From contig NC_092798.1 in NCBI RefSeq assembly GCF_918797505.1, positions 13,529,501 to 13,593,500 of the forward strand: a DNA stretch of 64,000 nt. Reading direction: 5' to 3'. Position numbers and translations under genes: made by a program. Of this stretch, positions 9,943-21,557 are shown piece after piece (the stretch's first letter is position 1; each line of letters begins with the position of its first letter). The stretch is from Bemisia tabaci. Taxonomy: Eukaryota; Arthropoda; Insecta; Hemiptera; Aleyrodidae. The notes under the pieces were generated by a model. It was not told the DNA's origin, ran no database searches, and saw only the letters and a program-made list of their open reading frames with translations.

Positions 9943-12168
9943 GATTCATCGTGGAAGGTACGAATTCATAAAAAAACGCTTTTGAGGGTTGATCATCTTG
10001 CTGAACGTCATGCTTTACAGAGCAACCTCGCAGCCTGAACCTGGGTAACTGATTTCAATATAAAACCGATCCGAGTTTCATTTGAGATGGTCAATGTTGA
10101 AACCTAAAATGTTTATTTTCTACTGAGCCCTTAGGTCCATAAGAATGCTTAAATTCTACGGATCATCCGAAAATAGATGTATGTGATGCTTACATCAACC
10201 TCTCCATTTTTTTCAAAACTAAATCATCGTGAGGTCATAAAAGTCGATTCGTTCTTTTGCGTGAGCTCTCAATTACATTCGAGCATATTGATACCGCTTT
10301 GCATAGCATACCATACCGTGAGTGTACTTTTTTGCCCGGTATGTAGTCCAATTTATGCACTCGTGTGATTATATCCTCCGTTCGGGCTAAACGGAGCGCA
10401 TAAACACACATTTAAAAATAAATACCGCGAACCGCTTCCGAGAGCGAAATCGGAGTTCAAAGCGGTGGAGTGGTCAAAACTCCACTTGAGGTACGGCCGT
10501 CAGGGATGCCGCGCAAACAGCGCTGAAAGGTCTCGATTTCACGTAGGAATCATTCGATCTTAAACTCAAATCGGTTCAGTATCTGATGACCTCTGGAACA
10601 CGGGCAAACTGACGGAGAGCAGAGCTCACCAGAATATGGGTTTTTACATCAAACGGTTCATTGAAAAACTTTGGGGGATATGAATGTTCTTCGTTGTGGC
10701 ACCACTGATCAGCGGAGAGCACACTCGTTTTTAATGATGACCGCTGTGGATTTCCAATCGAGTAAGTCTTCACCAGGGGTGGGTTTTTGCAATGGGAAAG
10801 AAAGGGGGGGGGGTAGGAGGGGGGTTCTAGGACCACAGACTGGCCCTCTCAGAAACTCCGTTATAGAGTTCCCTCGATGTCATGCAAGCAATGATGACTC
10901 ATAAAAGAAGTTGGTAACATTGAATTTCCCGGATCGTTCACGTAACTGTGATGGTAACACGGGGGAAAAGTGTTAGAAGTCTTAAATCTTTTTTTTTTTT
11001 TTTTTTTTTTATTTTAATTTTTAAAAATAAAACAGCTCCCATAAAAAATTGTAGTGTCCGAACAGGGCAAAAACTTAGAATAACCGGGGGGGGGGGGGGT
11101 TACAGGGGTTGTCCCCTACAATTATTGTGGTACTTCCTCACTTTGTTGGATGATGACATTTCCAATTAATTTGGTGGTACCGCAACATTTGGGTTAGTGA
11201 CCTAATTTATTGGGGTATTGCCACAATTACACAATACCACCTCATAACGCAAACACGGTTCCTAGCGTCTCTTGAAAATTTGAGGGCGTATTTCCGGTTC
11301 CTGGCTTTTTCTTGACATGGCAGCGTGGAGTGAAAGTTCCCTCTGGAAACCATGATGACTGATGAAAAACGTGCGTCCGATAAAGTTTGATAAACTTGCT
11401 CCGTGAACTGCTCACTGCGAAATTTATTTGTTGAGACTAGGCGGGGCAGGGCGTTGCTGCCCATTAAAGATGGTAATTTCCAGAGAATAACTGTTGTTTC
11501 AACCGTTTGGGTTGCTTGCAATGCTTGGTTGGGGTCCCTAAAGGCCGCTTCTCTCAGCTAATTCTCTGTAAGTGGCCGCTCTTTGAATAGCCTCTTTGTA
11601 CCATCGATCCGAAGGGTATCTCAGGTTGAGCATGCTAAAATGCAGATTTTTACGTCTTGCACTATTCTTGTGCAAATGAGTTTTTCGCACGGCGTTTGGC
11701 ATATTTCTCATAGAAAACAAATTTACAATATTTTTGGCACGAAAAGGTTTTCCTGGCGTTTCCATTTGTCCTTTACCGAATACTGTTTGACACTCGGAGC
11801 GACTTTTTCGTAATTAAACAAAAATACGTGCGTGAGGCCATGAAATATTTTAGCAGTAAAACAAGTGATGAAAAAAGCCTTTTCGTGGAAAAATAACGGT
11901 CTATAATACAACCATTAACCATTTAGGCACAAAAAAGTACCATGCTTGCGTAGAGCAAGCTTTTTAAATAGAGGGGTACCAACCAACTGAGAAAACATTC
12001 TAGTGCAAACAGAGTACAAAAAAATTAAATTATTCATTTCATACCGATGACATCAGCAAATAAAACCGAGCACACATTATTTTTAGGGTCAAAAGATTCA
12101 TGAAATACTCCCGTGTGCCTTGATATATCAATGACTCATTTTCAAGTTTCCGTGGATAAAGGAACCTT
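9943..12168. other. 2.2-kb stretch without recognisable gene
   Basis: This is the longest stretch in which I recognise no repeat family. It holds homopolymer runs (T at 10989-11010, G at 10804-10811 and about 11086-11098) and scattered ORFs of at most 104 codons with no known motif. An unspliced or intronic portion of a host gene cannot be excluded from sequence alone. Confidence 0.4.
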
Positions 12169-12396
12169 CACTGGAAAAAAAACACATTGGATCTTGAGTT
12201 CAGACTCTTAAAAACATCGACAAGAAAAAATACTCTTGCTTCAATCAGATTTAAGCTTAAATCAAGAATCAAGCCTCTTAATTTGAGCGGATTTCCTTTT
12301 GATTTAAGCTTAAATCTGATTGAATCAAGAGTCCTTTTTCTTGTCAACGGTTTCAAGAGTCTGGACTCTAGATCCAATGTGTTTTTTTTTCCAGTG
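12169..12396. repeat. MITE family A copy 3
   Basis: CACTGG...CCAGTG ends flanked by TT on both sides (12167-12168, 12397-12398). This shows that the 2-bp duplication of the family is not restricted to TA. Confidence 0.9.
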
Positions 12397-12408
12397 TTTG
12401 TCCTTGGA

Positions 12409-12664
12409 CAATCTAACCTCATTGAGCAGAAAGGAACCAAGCCACATCAGTTACCTACTGCCAAAAATTGGACAGTTTAATTTTTTACACGAAAACGGTT
12501 GTACGGATTTTCGTGCAAACAGTAGAGTTTTTGCATGGTAGGAGGCAAATTCCTTAGAATGTTCTAAAAACTCCGCACAAACTTTCTCTTGTAAAAATTA
12601 AATTTCCCAGTGAAATTTGGCAATAGCTGATGTGGCTTGGTTCCTTCCTACTGAACGCGGTCCA
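12409..12664. repeat. Foldback element family R copy 1
   Basis: Left part AGCAGAAAGGAACCAAGCCACAT is mirrored by the complement of ATGTGGCTTGGTTCCTTCCT. A second copy is at 55158-55410. It lies immediately beside family A copy 3. Confidence 0.7.
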
Positions 12665-12986
12665 ATTACATTTCGGTGTTAAAATGTGGGGTCGCATTTG
12701 CTGCGGAGATTTCATTTCTAGGGTATTTTTTTCTCGCCCTACTTTTCATGATATATTTTTATTTGATTTCTTTGGGTGAGGTCCGGTGCGTTACGGTAAT
12801 AGGTCTGTTGATTTTACTGTCATCTCTGTACCGGACCGGACATCAAGTTTCCATTGGTTAATCCCGGTGTGTTTTGAGGACACCTTTCCCACGGGGTGTA
12901 TATACTACAAGCTCAGCCTAATTCATTTTTAATGTTGTTTGCAAAGCCGCCGGAATTCAGTTAGCGTAATGGAAAACGGCCGAGGC
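12665..12986. other. Stretch without recognisable gene
   Basis: One 61-codon ORF (12676-12861) would encode a hydrophobic stretch, but it lacks any context supporting a gene. Confidence 0.4.
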
Positions 12987-13222
12987 GCACAGAGGGTCGA
13001 GTCAATAGGAGAGTTCGGACAAAATTCGGAAACTTTGAACGCTTATAACTCCTTTCTTACACAAATTTGAGGCTCTGAAAGTGATCCCATTGGTTTCCTC
13101 GTGAAATTTTCTTCCAGACGCGCCCTTTAAAAGTTAAAATGTGACGCATCGAACATTAAAATTTGCAGTTTTAGTTAAAAATTTAATTACAGACCTTTCA
13201 AATTGACTCAATCCACTGTGCG
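12987..13222. repeat. MITE family E copy 1
   Basis: The ends are GCACAGAGGGTCGAGTCAAT and, complementary, ATTGACTCAATCCACTGTGC. Interior motifs CGCTTATAACTCC and CCATTGGTTTCCTCGTGAAA are shared with the full copies at 44718 and 62333; the 30045 copy is a diverged relative. Confidence 0.8.
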
Positions 13223-13495
13223 ATGGGGACAACTTTTCATTTAAAGCTCGGATTAGAATGTCCAGGCTTCACGGTGTGAGCGCTTTGTTGTTTTTTGCGT
13301 CTCACTGAGGCAGACGTGGCAATCAAATATAGACTGACACTTATTTTCCATAGCATGTCATTAGGGGATGATATCGATTCAAAGCGCTGAGATTGTGAAT
13401 ATCAGAGCAAGAAATAAATTCTGACATTGAAAAAGCTTCAAGGTCGGTAGAGCAAGTTTTGCAGTGTTCGATGACGAGAGGCAATATATCTCAAT

Positions 13496-13621
13496 GGTTC
13501 AGTTACACGATTAAATTGAGCCATCAAATTAGGCCTCTCATGGGTCGCATCCTCGCCTCAGGTCTTTTTCCACCAATCAGAGCTTCAGTTTGATGGCTCA
13601 ATTTGATCGTGTAACTGAACC
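13496..13621. repeat. Foldback MITE, GGTTCAGTTACACGAT termini
   Basis: GGTTCAGTTACACGATTAAA... is mirrored by the complement of ...ATTTGATCGTGTAACTGAACC, with arms of about 33 bp carrying a single mismatch, in a 126-bp element. Confidence 0.8.
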
Positions 13622-14169
13622 TCAATAATTAATTATCAATTATCGATATTTAATTTGTAAAAATCAATTGATACTGAATAATTCCTCAATCATCATCTCG
13701 TGTGTAAAGAGAGATATATTTCAACACAAAAGTTTGGTCATTACGGGTTCCTCGAATCTCGAACATAAAATAACCCTATACCCTTCGATCGACAATTTCA
13801 AATGATTCAGCTAGATTTCTTGAAGAAATTGAATAAAAAACGAATAGTGAATATCAACCTCGCAATCGGAGGAATGTATTTTCCCAGTCTCTCTAATGTT
13901 TTCTGCGCTAAATGCACTGCAAACTGTGCGAAAATCAACAGAAAATGTGTGTTGGATTGTGTTTCAATTCCTTGAATAACAGGAAGTAACACAAAGAACA
14001 CAAATATTTCCAACACTGTGGTTGCAAGCAGAGAAATCGTGGATGTCATCCCTAAAACTCGAGGATACTTTTTTTAAAAAAAATTCCACCGATAAAAAAC
14101 TAAATAACTTTACTGCTGTCATTATTTCTGGGCAAAGTCTCCATCCCCCAGTGGGCTTTGCGGTTTATA
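13622..14169. other. Stretch without recognisable gene
   Basis: AT-rich. A minus-strand 80-codon ORF (13807-14049) has hydrophobic segments but no recognisable family. Confidence 0.35.
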
Positions 14170-14302
14170 GATTGACCTGTCATATAAACCTATTGAAAAG
14201 TATCGATAGACAGGGTTTCCACATCGAACACCTTAATAATCGATTCTATATCAAAGCTTCAAATGGTGAAATATCGATAGCGATCATTCACGCCTCGCGA
14301 CT
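14170..14302. repeat. MITE family D copy 2 (inverted, diverged)
   Basis: Contains AGTATCGATAGACAGGG, TTAATAATCGATTC and GATCATTCACGCCTCGC in the reverse order of the copies at 14853 and 26344. The left terminus is eroded. Confidence 0.55.
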
Positions 14303-14852
14303 GAATCCCCAAGCGATAATTTCACGTTTCAGTCATGCTTGGAATTGTATTTTAATCAATCTATAAAAAACTCACTCTACAACGATTGCTCAATTGTTGC
14401 TTTTTTTCTTCGTCTTTTTTTAAAATAATCATTTATTCAATTTCCACTTTCCATTTTGGACGGTTGAATGAGGTCAGATAATGCACCTATACGGACGTTT
14501 TTTTTTTTATAAAACTTTATCTAAACCTTCCACCTTTATCTGTTTGTGATGTATTACTTTCCTCGGATTTAAATTATTATTAAAAAAGTGCAGTGTCGGT
14601 ATCATACTGTTTAGATTTTTTGGTTGTAAAAAAAAATTGGAAAGGCAACAAAAATATTTCTGGGAAACTAAGTTGAGGTGATAAATGAAATATCTTTTCA
14701 GATTGGGCGGAAAAGAGGAATAAAATTGCATTGTGAAAGAAGAACAGACGCACAGACGGGCAGAACAATTTAGGATGATGTTTGGTGATGTAATTTTCAC
14801 GGAAAGCTCCGGGGGAAAAAAGAGATTGGTATTAAGTCTTTTACGCAACATT
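14303..14852. other. Stretch without recognisable gene
   Basis: AT-rich with T runs. A minus-strand 114-codon ORF (14507-14851) is low in complexity and has no known motif. Confidence 0.35.
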
Positions 14853-15007
14853 CAGTGGCGAGGCATGAATGATCGATGATCGGTACTTCTCCATTTAAAG
14901 CTTTAGTACAGAATCGATCATTAAGGTGCGTTCGCTGCGTTGTCTATCGATCCTTTTCCATACGTTTAAATGGCAAATCAATCGATATCGCTCCACCACG
15001 CTACTGG
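14853..15007. repeat. MITE family D copy 3
   Basis: Left end CAGTGGCGAGGCATGAATGA, right end CCACCACGCTACTG; ATCGAT motifs and CCATTTAAAGC / GTTTAAATGG inside. Confidence 0.7.
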
Positions 15008-15135
15008 AACACTACGTCTCTCTCTTGTAGATACCCTCGTAATTCTACCCTTTTCCAGCTATGGAGGTGTTACATAACTAAAATATCTCCTCACCTTTTG
15101 ATTATTCCTCCCGTATAATCGGGGGTGACCTAACA

Positions 15136-15495
15136 CACGGAGAAAAAAACCTCGTGCGTGGGACCCGAAGTTTAGGTCATATGGATCTCTGACGTTTTCG
15201 GATTGAGCATCTGAACTCTTTAGGTCTAGCTGTCGAGGTTCGGATCACACATCTGAAACTTCAGTTCTTACATCTGAAGTACTTCAGATGAGAGAACCGA
15301 AGTTTTTTCAGATGTGAGAACCGAAGTTTTTCGGATGTGGAAACCGACGTACTTCAGATGTAAGAACTGAAGTTTCAGATGTGTGATCCAAACCTCAGCA
15401 GCGGGACCTAAAGTTTTCAGATGCTCAATCCGAAAACTTCAGAGATCCATATGACCGAAACTTCGGGTCCCACGCACGAAGTTTATTTCTCCGTG
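15136..15495. repeat. 360-bp palindromic element, CACGGAGAAAAAAA termini
   Basis: The two halves are complementary almost end to end, including GTGCGTGGGACCCGAAGTTT and its mirror. The core is made of repeated CTTCAGATGT / ACATCTGAAG units around 15250-15370. Ends resemble those of the 32034-32285 element. Confidence 0.85.
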
Positions 15496-15978
15496 CGCAA
15501 TTTCTTGAAGTATTCTAACAATAAGTTTTCTCCGATTACACAGAAAACCGATTACTCTCTCTTGAAAAAGAGGAGAAAAAGAAGGAGGGGAAGAAGAAAA
15601 AATCTTATAAACGATGATGGTTGATCTTGACCGAACAAAGTTTTGCGGTTTTGGCAGACTTCTCAATAATTAGCAGTTGTCTTCTACCCTGTGTTGTTCG
15701 AAGAGTGAACAACGTAAAACAGCCGAGCCGAAGTACCGACTGTCGCGGTAACGTCTAGTGTGCGATTTAATTCGAGTGAATTATTGTATTCTTCTGTGGG
15801 CGGGGAGTTTAAATCTATCCATCGAAAAAAGTTAATATCTTCGTTGTAAGTTACTTATAATAATTGATGCTCTACAAATCGCGATGTACGTCTGTACGTG
15901 CAATTTTGACGAGGAAACATAAATTAAAATGCCTAAATTAGCACCTAGTCCATTGTGGTCCATTATTGAATACCACAC
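15496..15978. other. Stretch without recognisable gene
   Basis: No repeat or domain recognised. A purine-rich piece at 15560-15600 gives Arg/Lys-rich translations of no diagnostic value. Confidence 0.35.
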
Positions 15979-16256
15979 CTGCGGGCTGATTGTTGAAATT
16001 GGTATAGACAAAGCGATAGACAAAGAAGACAAAAAGGATGTGGAGTGATCCAACTGGTGGAAGAGGGTGGTTGCAGTTGATAAAGGAGGTATAGGTAATA
16101 GACTAACTAACGGCAACCCACGAGAGGCCCCATATTTAGTCCAGCATTTACTCCCTTAGTCCATGAGAGGCACCCATTTCAACCAATAGGATCGCTTCAA
16201 AGTCCTTGCGCCTTCTATGTCTATAGCTACGTCTATGAATTTCAACAATCAGCCCA
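15979..16256. repeat. MITE family K copy 1
   Basis: Starts TGCGGGCTGATTGTTGAAAT and ends with the complement ATTTCAACAATCAGCCCA. Inside, CTATAGACAAAG-type motifs and GTGATCC...GGATCGCTT are mirrored. Copies at 31062-31319 and (split by an insertion) 42030-44532. Confidence 0.75.
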
Positions 16257-16709
16257 TTGTATGCTGTACAGCCGTTCATAATCATAATAACGCCACTTGT
16301 TCCTGCTCTGTTCCGTTACTTAATTTAAAAAACGCCCTCGCCTTTGAATTTTCCCTCTCGTATGATCCGAGGTAACCTATCATTTTCCTCGAGTATTAGA
16401 GGGTTTCAGCTCGGGTAGAGATGTTGCATATCATGGCAATTATTACTGTAAGCTTTTCCGGATCACAGAGAAAACCGTAATAACTCCTTCCTGAGCTTCC
16501 CGATGAGCGGCTGAAGCCATGCGAGGAACTAAATCATTTGAGGCCGACAATTGCGTGAATAAATAACGTTGGCAGGCCCCCGTACTTGTTCTCCAACCCC
16601 TTGTCATTCGCTGCAGGGTTGTCATACCCCTCCTGTTAAATCCTCAGATGGACCATTAGGGAATAGACTTTCTCAAGACAAACTCCGTATCAAAATTCTA
16701 CATAGAACA
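16257..16709. other. Stretch without recognisable gene
   Basis: No supported feature; short ORFs on both strands only. Confidence 0.35.
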
Positions 16710-17132
16710 CACTGGAAAAAAGTCTCTTGGGTCCAAAGCCGAGGCTCTCGTAACATTTGACATTTATTGATTCAATCGTATTTATGCTTCAATCAAATGA
16801 AAATTAGCTCAAATGAAGAGGCTTGGATCAGAATTAAAGCAAAAATCTGTTTGAATCAAGAGTATTTTTACCTGTCACATTTATTAAGAGCCTAGACTTT
16901 AAAAGTCTTTTATAAGAGTATTTTGGATCCAGAGTCCAAGCTCTCAAATAATTTGACACGAAGAAATATTCCTGATTCGATCGGATATAATATGCTGAGT
17001 CAAAAGGAAATTCACTCAAATTAAGAGGCTTGGCTCTGGGTTAAATCAAAAATCTATTTGAGTCAGAGATTTTTGCTACTCACATTTTTCATGAGTCTGG
17101 ATTTTGGATCTACAAGATTTTTTTTTCCAGTG
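16710..17132. repeat. MITE family A copy 4, long diverged form
   Basis: CACTGG...CCAGTG ends with CA duplicated on both sides (16708-16709, 17133-17134). At 423 bp it is nearly twice the usual length and contains an internal second set of A-family arms (around 16910-16960), as if one copy formed inside or recombined with another. Divergence from the other copies suggests an older or distinct subfamily. Confidence 0.75.
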
Positions 17133-17541
17133 CATGTTGAAAACTTCGTCAAGTTTCAAAATAAACCTGCTAGTGAGAGATTGATGCTTGATATTAGGGG
17201 AAAAAAAGATTACAAAATCAAACTTTCCGATTGAAAAAAGACCACGATCAACGCATAAAAATCAAAGAGCTCTCAAAACAACCAATATGTTAGGCAAATA
17301 ACTAGAGATCTTTTAAAAAAGCTATTTCCTCACTTCTAATTGTAAGTTGAATTTGGAAATTTTTGAAACGTCCGTCAAATTCTGCGCAAAATTTCAATGA
17401 AAAAATGAGATGCTATTTTTCTCTTGGATTCTCTTTTCTTCTCCGTGTATTCAAGTTTCACCGGTGGCAAAAAATTCACAGTCATTTTTGCGGTCGTTTT
17501 TGGAAAATTTCTTTGCCATGGAAAACTAATTTGGTTAAAAT
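17133..17541. other. Stretch without recognisable gene
   Basis: AT-rich; no repeat family or domain identified. Confidence 0.35.
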
Positions 17542-17951
17542 CATGGTGTCTAGTTTACTTGGCAAAGCTCATTCCCTGATTTTTCCCTGATTTTCCTTGA
17601 TTTTCAGGAGCTCATTCCCGGATGAGAAACCGACGTTTTTCCCACTTTCCCAGGGTTTTCTTGGGGAAAGAAAAAAATTTTTCCTTAGTTTCAAATGTGA
17701 ATATAGATTATAATTAATCTTACAGCCATTTCTTTGACGCACATTCAAAATTTTAATTCAAAAAATGTTCCTGATGTTGATATTATCTGGTCAATGAAAG
17801 CTCCTACATTATTCCCGGTTTCTGGAACAAATTCCCTGATTTTCCCCTGACTTTCTCGGTTCCTGGAACAAATTCCTTGATTTTCCCCTGATTTTCCCGG
17901 TAAATTTTCATTCCCTGATGAATCCCGGTTTTTAAAGAACTAGACACCATG
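17542..17951. repeat. 410-bp inverted-repeat element with 9-bp target duplication
   Basis: Left end CATGGTGTCTAGTT, right end AACTAGACACCATG. GGTTAAAAT is present immediately on both sides (17533-17541, 17952-17960), a perfect 9-bp duplication. The interior repeats CCCTGATTTTTCCCTG-type motifs, which link it to the family L elements and to the 35020-35392 minisatellite. A 9-bp duplication is compatible with Mutator-like elements, but the superfamily is inference. Confidence 0.85.
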
Positions 17952-17960
17952 GGTTAAAAT

Positions 17961-18311
17961 TGTCAAAAGCAAATCTTTGCAGATCGGAACTTTCGCAACA
18001 CGGAAATAAGGGCGCGTTCTTTTTCTCATTCGGAAAATGACGATTCATGCACGAGCTGACATCGTCATGCGCCTTCGTCTGGCGAAAGTCTGACGGGGAG
18101 ACAATTTTCCGCGCTGCCTCGGCTTAAAATCTCAGAGAGCGCGCGGGAACGCGGAATTAAAATATCCTGGGAGCGGGATCGACAGACTAGGATGAGGGGG
18201 GGGGGGGGGGAGAGTAGTCGAGCAGGAGAGAAAAGAAATACACAAGTGTAATACGCGTTTCCGTTCGTTCGATCAGTGTGCGCATTCGGGAAGAATCTTC
18301 CCGTGATCCCG
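17961..18311. other. Stretch without recognisable gene
   Basis: Moderately GC-rich, with a G run at 18186-18210. No domain-bearing ORF. Confidence 0.35.
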
Positions 18312-18505
18312 CACTGGAAAAAAAGTCGCTTGGATCTAGAATACGGACTCTTCAATACATTAACAAGAAAAAATACTCTTGATTCAATCAAATTTTAGCG
18401 AATTTCCTTTGGATTCAAGCAAATATTCGATTGAATCAGAGTATTTATTCTTGTCATTGTTTTCAAAGAGTCGGGACCCTAGATCCAAGCGATTTATTTT
18501 TCAAT
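18312..18505. repeat. MITE family A copy 5, degenerate
   Basis: Left end GCACTGGAAAAAAAGTCGCTTGG is clear, but the right terminus has decayed (ends near TTTTTCAAT). Shorter than the family because part of the central region is missing. Confidence 0.7.
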
Positions 18506-18600
18506 TTCGTAGAAAAAGGCTAAGAACGGGCAAATGTAATGTACATCATGGCATCTCTGCTTGATCAATAAATCCTCATCCTAGCAATGCCATCGACTGA

Positions 18601-19036
18601 TTAAGGTGATTCCATGGACGCCATATTTTGTGTCAGAACGGCATGCGATATATCGCATGAATTGGTTCCATTTTTTCTGCTACTCGTCATTCAGCAGATC
18701 GCAATTCTGTTGTCAGGAGACTAAAGCACTCACTCACCAATTTCAACAAAGAAATTCAACGTAATAAAGGCGTGGTTTTTTTAGAGGGAAAACATCGCAT
18801 TCGATACTGATATCGAAACTGCACTCGAATGCGATGTTTTCCCTCTAAAAAAACCACGCCTTTATTACGTTAAATTTCTTCGTTGAAATTGGTAAGTGAG
18901 TGCTTTAGTCTCCTGGCAACAGAATTGCGATCTCAAAATTGGAGAAAAATGACGAGTAACTGAAAAATGGAACCAATTCATGCGATTTATCGCATCCCGT
19001 TCTGACACAAAATGGGCGTTCATCGAATCACCTTAA
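18601..19036. repeat. Palindromic MITE with TTAA-type ends
   Basis: TTAAGGTGATTC at the left is exactly mirrored by GAATCACCTTAA at the right. Most of the 436 bp is palindromic, with a perfect core of about 40 bp (AGAGGGAAAACATCGCATTC and its complement). The TTAA on each side is compatible with a piggyBac- or Kolobok-type insertion. Confidence 0.85.
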
Positions 19037-19351
19037 ACAAACGGGCAGCAAACGTCATTTTAACAAGGCTAAGCTGTGCTGCGTCGATAGGAGTGACTCG
19101 AGGGTGAGTGTATGAACAGAGCATCTAAGCAAGGACGAGTTTCTGCAAAAGAGGAGCATGGAGTTGTGCGGTCGGAAGAAATGCAGGCGCAATGACTTGA
19201 ATGGAGTGATTCGGTGGGAGCGGGAAGCGCACGCTTCATTAAATCGAAATCAGCGTCTCTTGTATTCCTACCATCTCGATAAAGGTGGTTGTTACGCAGA
19301 GTAGTTGTCACAATTTATTATTCTCAGTCATAGAAATTTAGTTTCAAAATT
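19037..19351. other. Stretch without recognisable gene
   Basis: No repeat recognised. A minus-strand 80-codon ORF (19069-19311) shows no motif. Confidence 0.35.
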
Positions 19352-19901
19352 GACCTTTAGACAGGGTACGAATTTTAGCATTCTGATACATGTTTCTTAA
19401 CCAGAATTTCACGCAGAACACGATTTGCGCAACCAAAGTTACTGAAACCAACTCTTAACGAAGATATTAACCTTTTTATTTCACATTGGTTACAAGGACT
19501 TAGAACTGCTCAGTCACAAGAAACTCAAAGCTCTACGTCAGTCGAATCGCACACTACAACGGTTTCAGCAAGCTTCTCAATCGAGCGATGTTCATTTCCC
19601 ACCACGTATTTTTCAAACTATATGCAATTTGCTATAACTGATCCAAAGCGTCTAGACTGAGGTTGCCAGATTTTTATATCGCTGAGACGTTCATAATAAC
19701 GTTTAGCGCGCGATGTGAATCACGTAGAGCATTGAGTTTTCATGAGCTGGTGGTTTCAATTCACGCATCAAGAATCATTAAATATCTTCGTAAGGAGTTA
19801 ATTTCGGTAATTTTCGTTGTGCGCATCGTGTTCTACGTGAAATATTGATTAAGAAACATGTATCAGAATGCTCAAACTCGTAACTTGTCTACTGGTCCAT
19901 T
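19352..19901. repeat. Long foldback element, family H copy 2
   Basis: Same organisation and 550-bp length as 6429-6978, including the CTGATACATGTTTCTTAACC subterminus. The outermost left bases have diverged (TGACCTTTAGACAGGG). Confidence 0.75.
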
Positions 19902-19980
19902 CAGGAGTCAATTTTCTGATGAGTCCTGATGAGGGTCGATCGACCGAATCACCTTAATCGATAACGACCTATCTTAATAT

Positions 19981-20562
19981 GGTGCGGTGGCGTTTGCGGA
20001 CGTGGCGTTTGCGGATTCTAAGAATCGGGTGGCGATTGCGGATTCTCATAATTTGACGGTGGCGATTGCGGACATGCGGAACAGGGCCGGTGGACTTTGC
20101 GGACAGGAGAATTTCGGCGGTGGCGATTGCGGACGGAGGGGTAGGCACCTACATATGCTGTCCCCCACCCCTGCGCTGTATATTAAAGAGAAAAATTACC
20201 GGAGAGGCTCTGGATTCCTTGCCGTGGATGTAGAATGAAAACAATATTGTATTAAACATTAGTATTGTATTAGTATAAAAACATATGAGCTGTGAACATA
20301 CAGTAAATTTTTAAAAACAGGCATATCAGAAATCAATAAACTGAAAAATCGTCAGTTTCAGTTCATTTTTAGGATGAAAAACATGTTGTAAATTCTAGTC
20401 CAAAATTACTGAAAGTCAAAAAATTAAAATGTGTTTTCATTTTTCGTTGTAATTTTTTGACTTCCGCATGTCCGCAATCGCCACCGTCAAATTATGAGAA
20501 TCCGCAATCGCCACCCGATTCTTAGAATCCGCAAACGCCACGTCCGCAAACGCCACCGCACC
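19981..20562. repeat. 582-bp element with about 100-bp TIRs and 8-bp target duplication
   Basis: GGTGCGGTGGCGTTTGCGGA starts a left TIR of about 100 bp that is matched, as far as I can see perfectly, by the right TIR at 20463-20562. CTTAATAT is duplicated on both sides (19973-19980, 20563-20570). Each TIR holds iterated TGGCGWTTGCGGA units, a likely set of transposase binding sites. An 8-bp duplication fits hAT or P-like elements; the superfamily is inference. The 83-codon ORF at 19987-20238 only reflects the iterations. Confidence 0.9.
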
Positions 20563-20570
20563 CTTAATAT

Positions 20571-20862
20571 TGCTATCTAACGATCCGCTGGGATGGACAT
20601 GTGATGTTTTAACAACTAGGTGCCCGCTCGGCGTTATGCGTTACCCTCCGCGCGAGGGAAGAAAATCGAAGGTGCGAGAAAACGATCCCCGTTGCGAAGA
20701 TAAGTAAGACGAACGCGGGAACGATTTAAAATTTATCGTAACCTGTTGAGGCTCGTTTCTAGCGATTTCCCCGGAGAGGCGGCGCTTTGACTCCTCGAAA
20801 TTAGATTCTTCGCGTTCAACATCTCCGCTCTTCAAAGCGAGTTAGCGCTACTCTGCTGCTGT
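20571..20862. other. Stretch without recognisable gene
   Basis: No repeat family or domain; a minus-strand 64-codon ORF at 20641-20835 is not recognisable. Confidence 0.35.
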
Positions 20863-21101
20863 ACTAAGGAAAAACGCCGTATGAGCCTCCAGACGTTGCC
20901 AAATTTCCTTTGACAAATCACGAATTTCCGAAAAAATTCGTCAGAAAATTACTTCAAAATCACCAAAAAATTATGCTCATAATTTGATCTAAATAGTCTG
21001 AAATATTAAAGGAGTAAAATCCATAACTTCCTTCGCTAATTGATATTTCCTAGAAGGAAACTTGGCAACATTTGAGTACTCATAGCGTTTTTCCTCAGCA
21101 C
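20863..21101. repeat. MITE family F copy 1
   Basis: Starts ACTAAGGAAAAACGCCGTAT, then GTTGCCAAATTTCC, and ends with the mirrored GGCAAC...CATAGCGTTTTTCCTCAG. The family has at least five further copies (24111, 24934, 56375, 56693, 57996) and several halves. Confidence 0.75.
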
Positions 21102-21328
21102 GTCAGTACTGCTCACTGCTCGGTTCACAAACCAATGCAATCGTTTCCCGATCGTTTATCCGAACAGGTGAGTTTCTAGTAAGGAGGTAGGAATGGTTTC
21201 TAACTCGGTCCGCTTTTAAGAGAAATTGATTTTTATTTTATTTTATTTTTTTAATACTTTTTAATTGATTTTAAAAATGAAATATCGACAATGAAACTGT
21301 GAAGGTAGTGCTCCCTAAACATGTGCTA

Positions 21329-21557
21329 CACTGGAAAAAAACCTGCTTGGATCTAGAGTCAAGACTCTTGAAAACATTGACAAGAAAAAATAGTCTAGAT
21401 TCAATCGGATTTTTACTTGAATCAAAAGGAAATCCGCTTAATTTAAGAGGCTGGGTTCTTGATTTAAGCAAAGATCCGATTGAATCAAGAGTATTTTTCT
21501 TGTCATTGTTTTCAAGAGTCCGGACTCTAGATCCAAGCGTTTTTTTTTTTTGCAGTG
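21329..21557. repeat. MITE family A copy 6
   Basis: Full-length snapback. The ends read CACTGG...GCAGTG, so the right terminus has one change. Flanks TA (left) and TG (right) do not match. Confidence 0.85.

Noticed and set aside
19987..20238. 83-codon ORF with repeated AFAD/AIAD words
   Set aside because: Produced by the iterated TGGCGWTTGCGGA units of a TIR.
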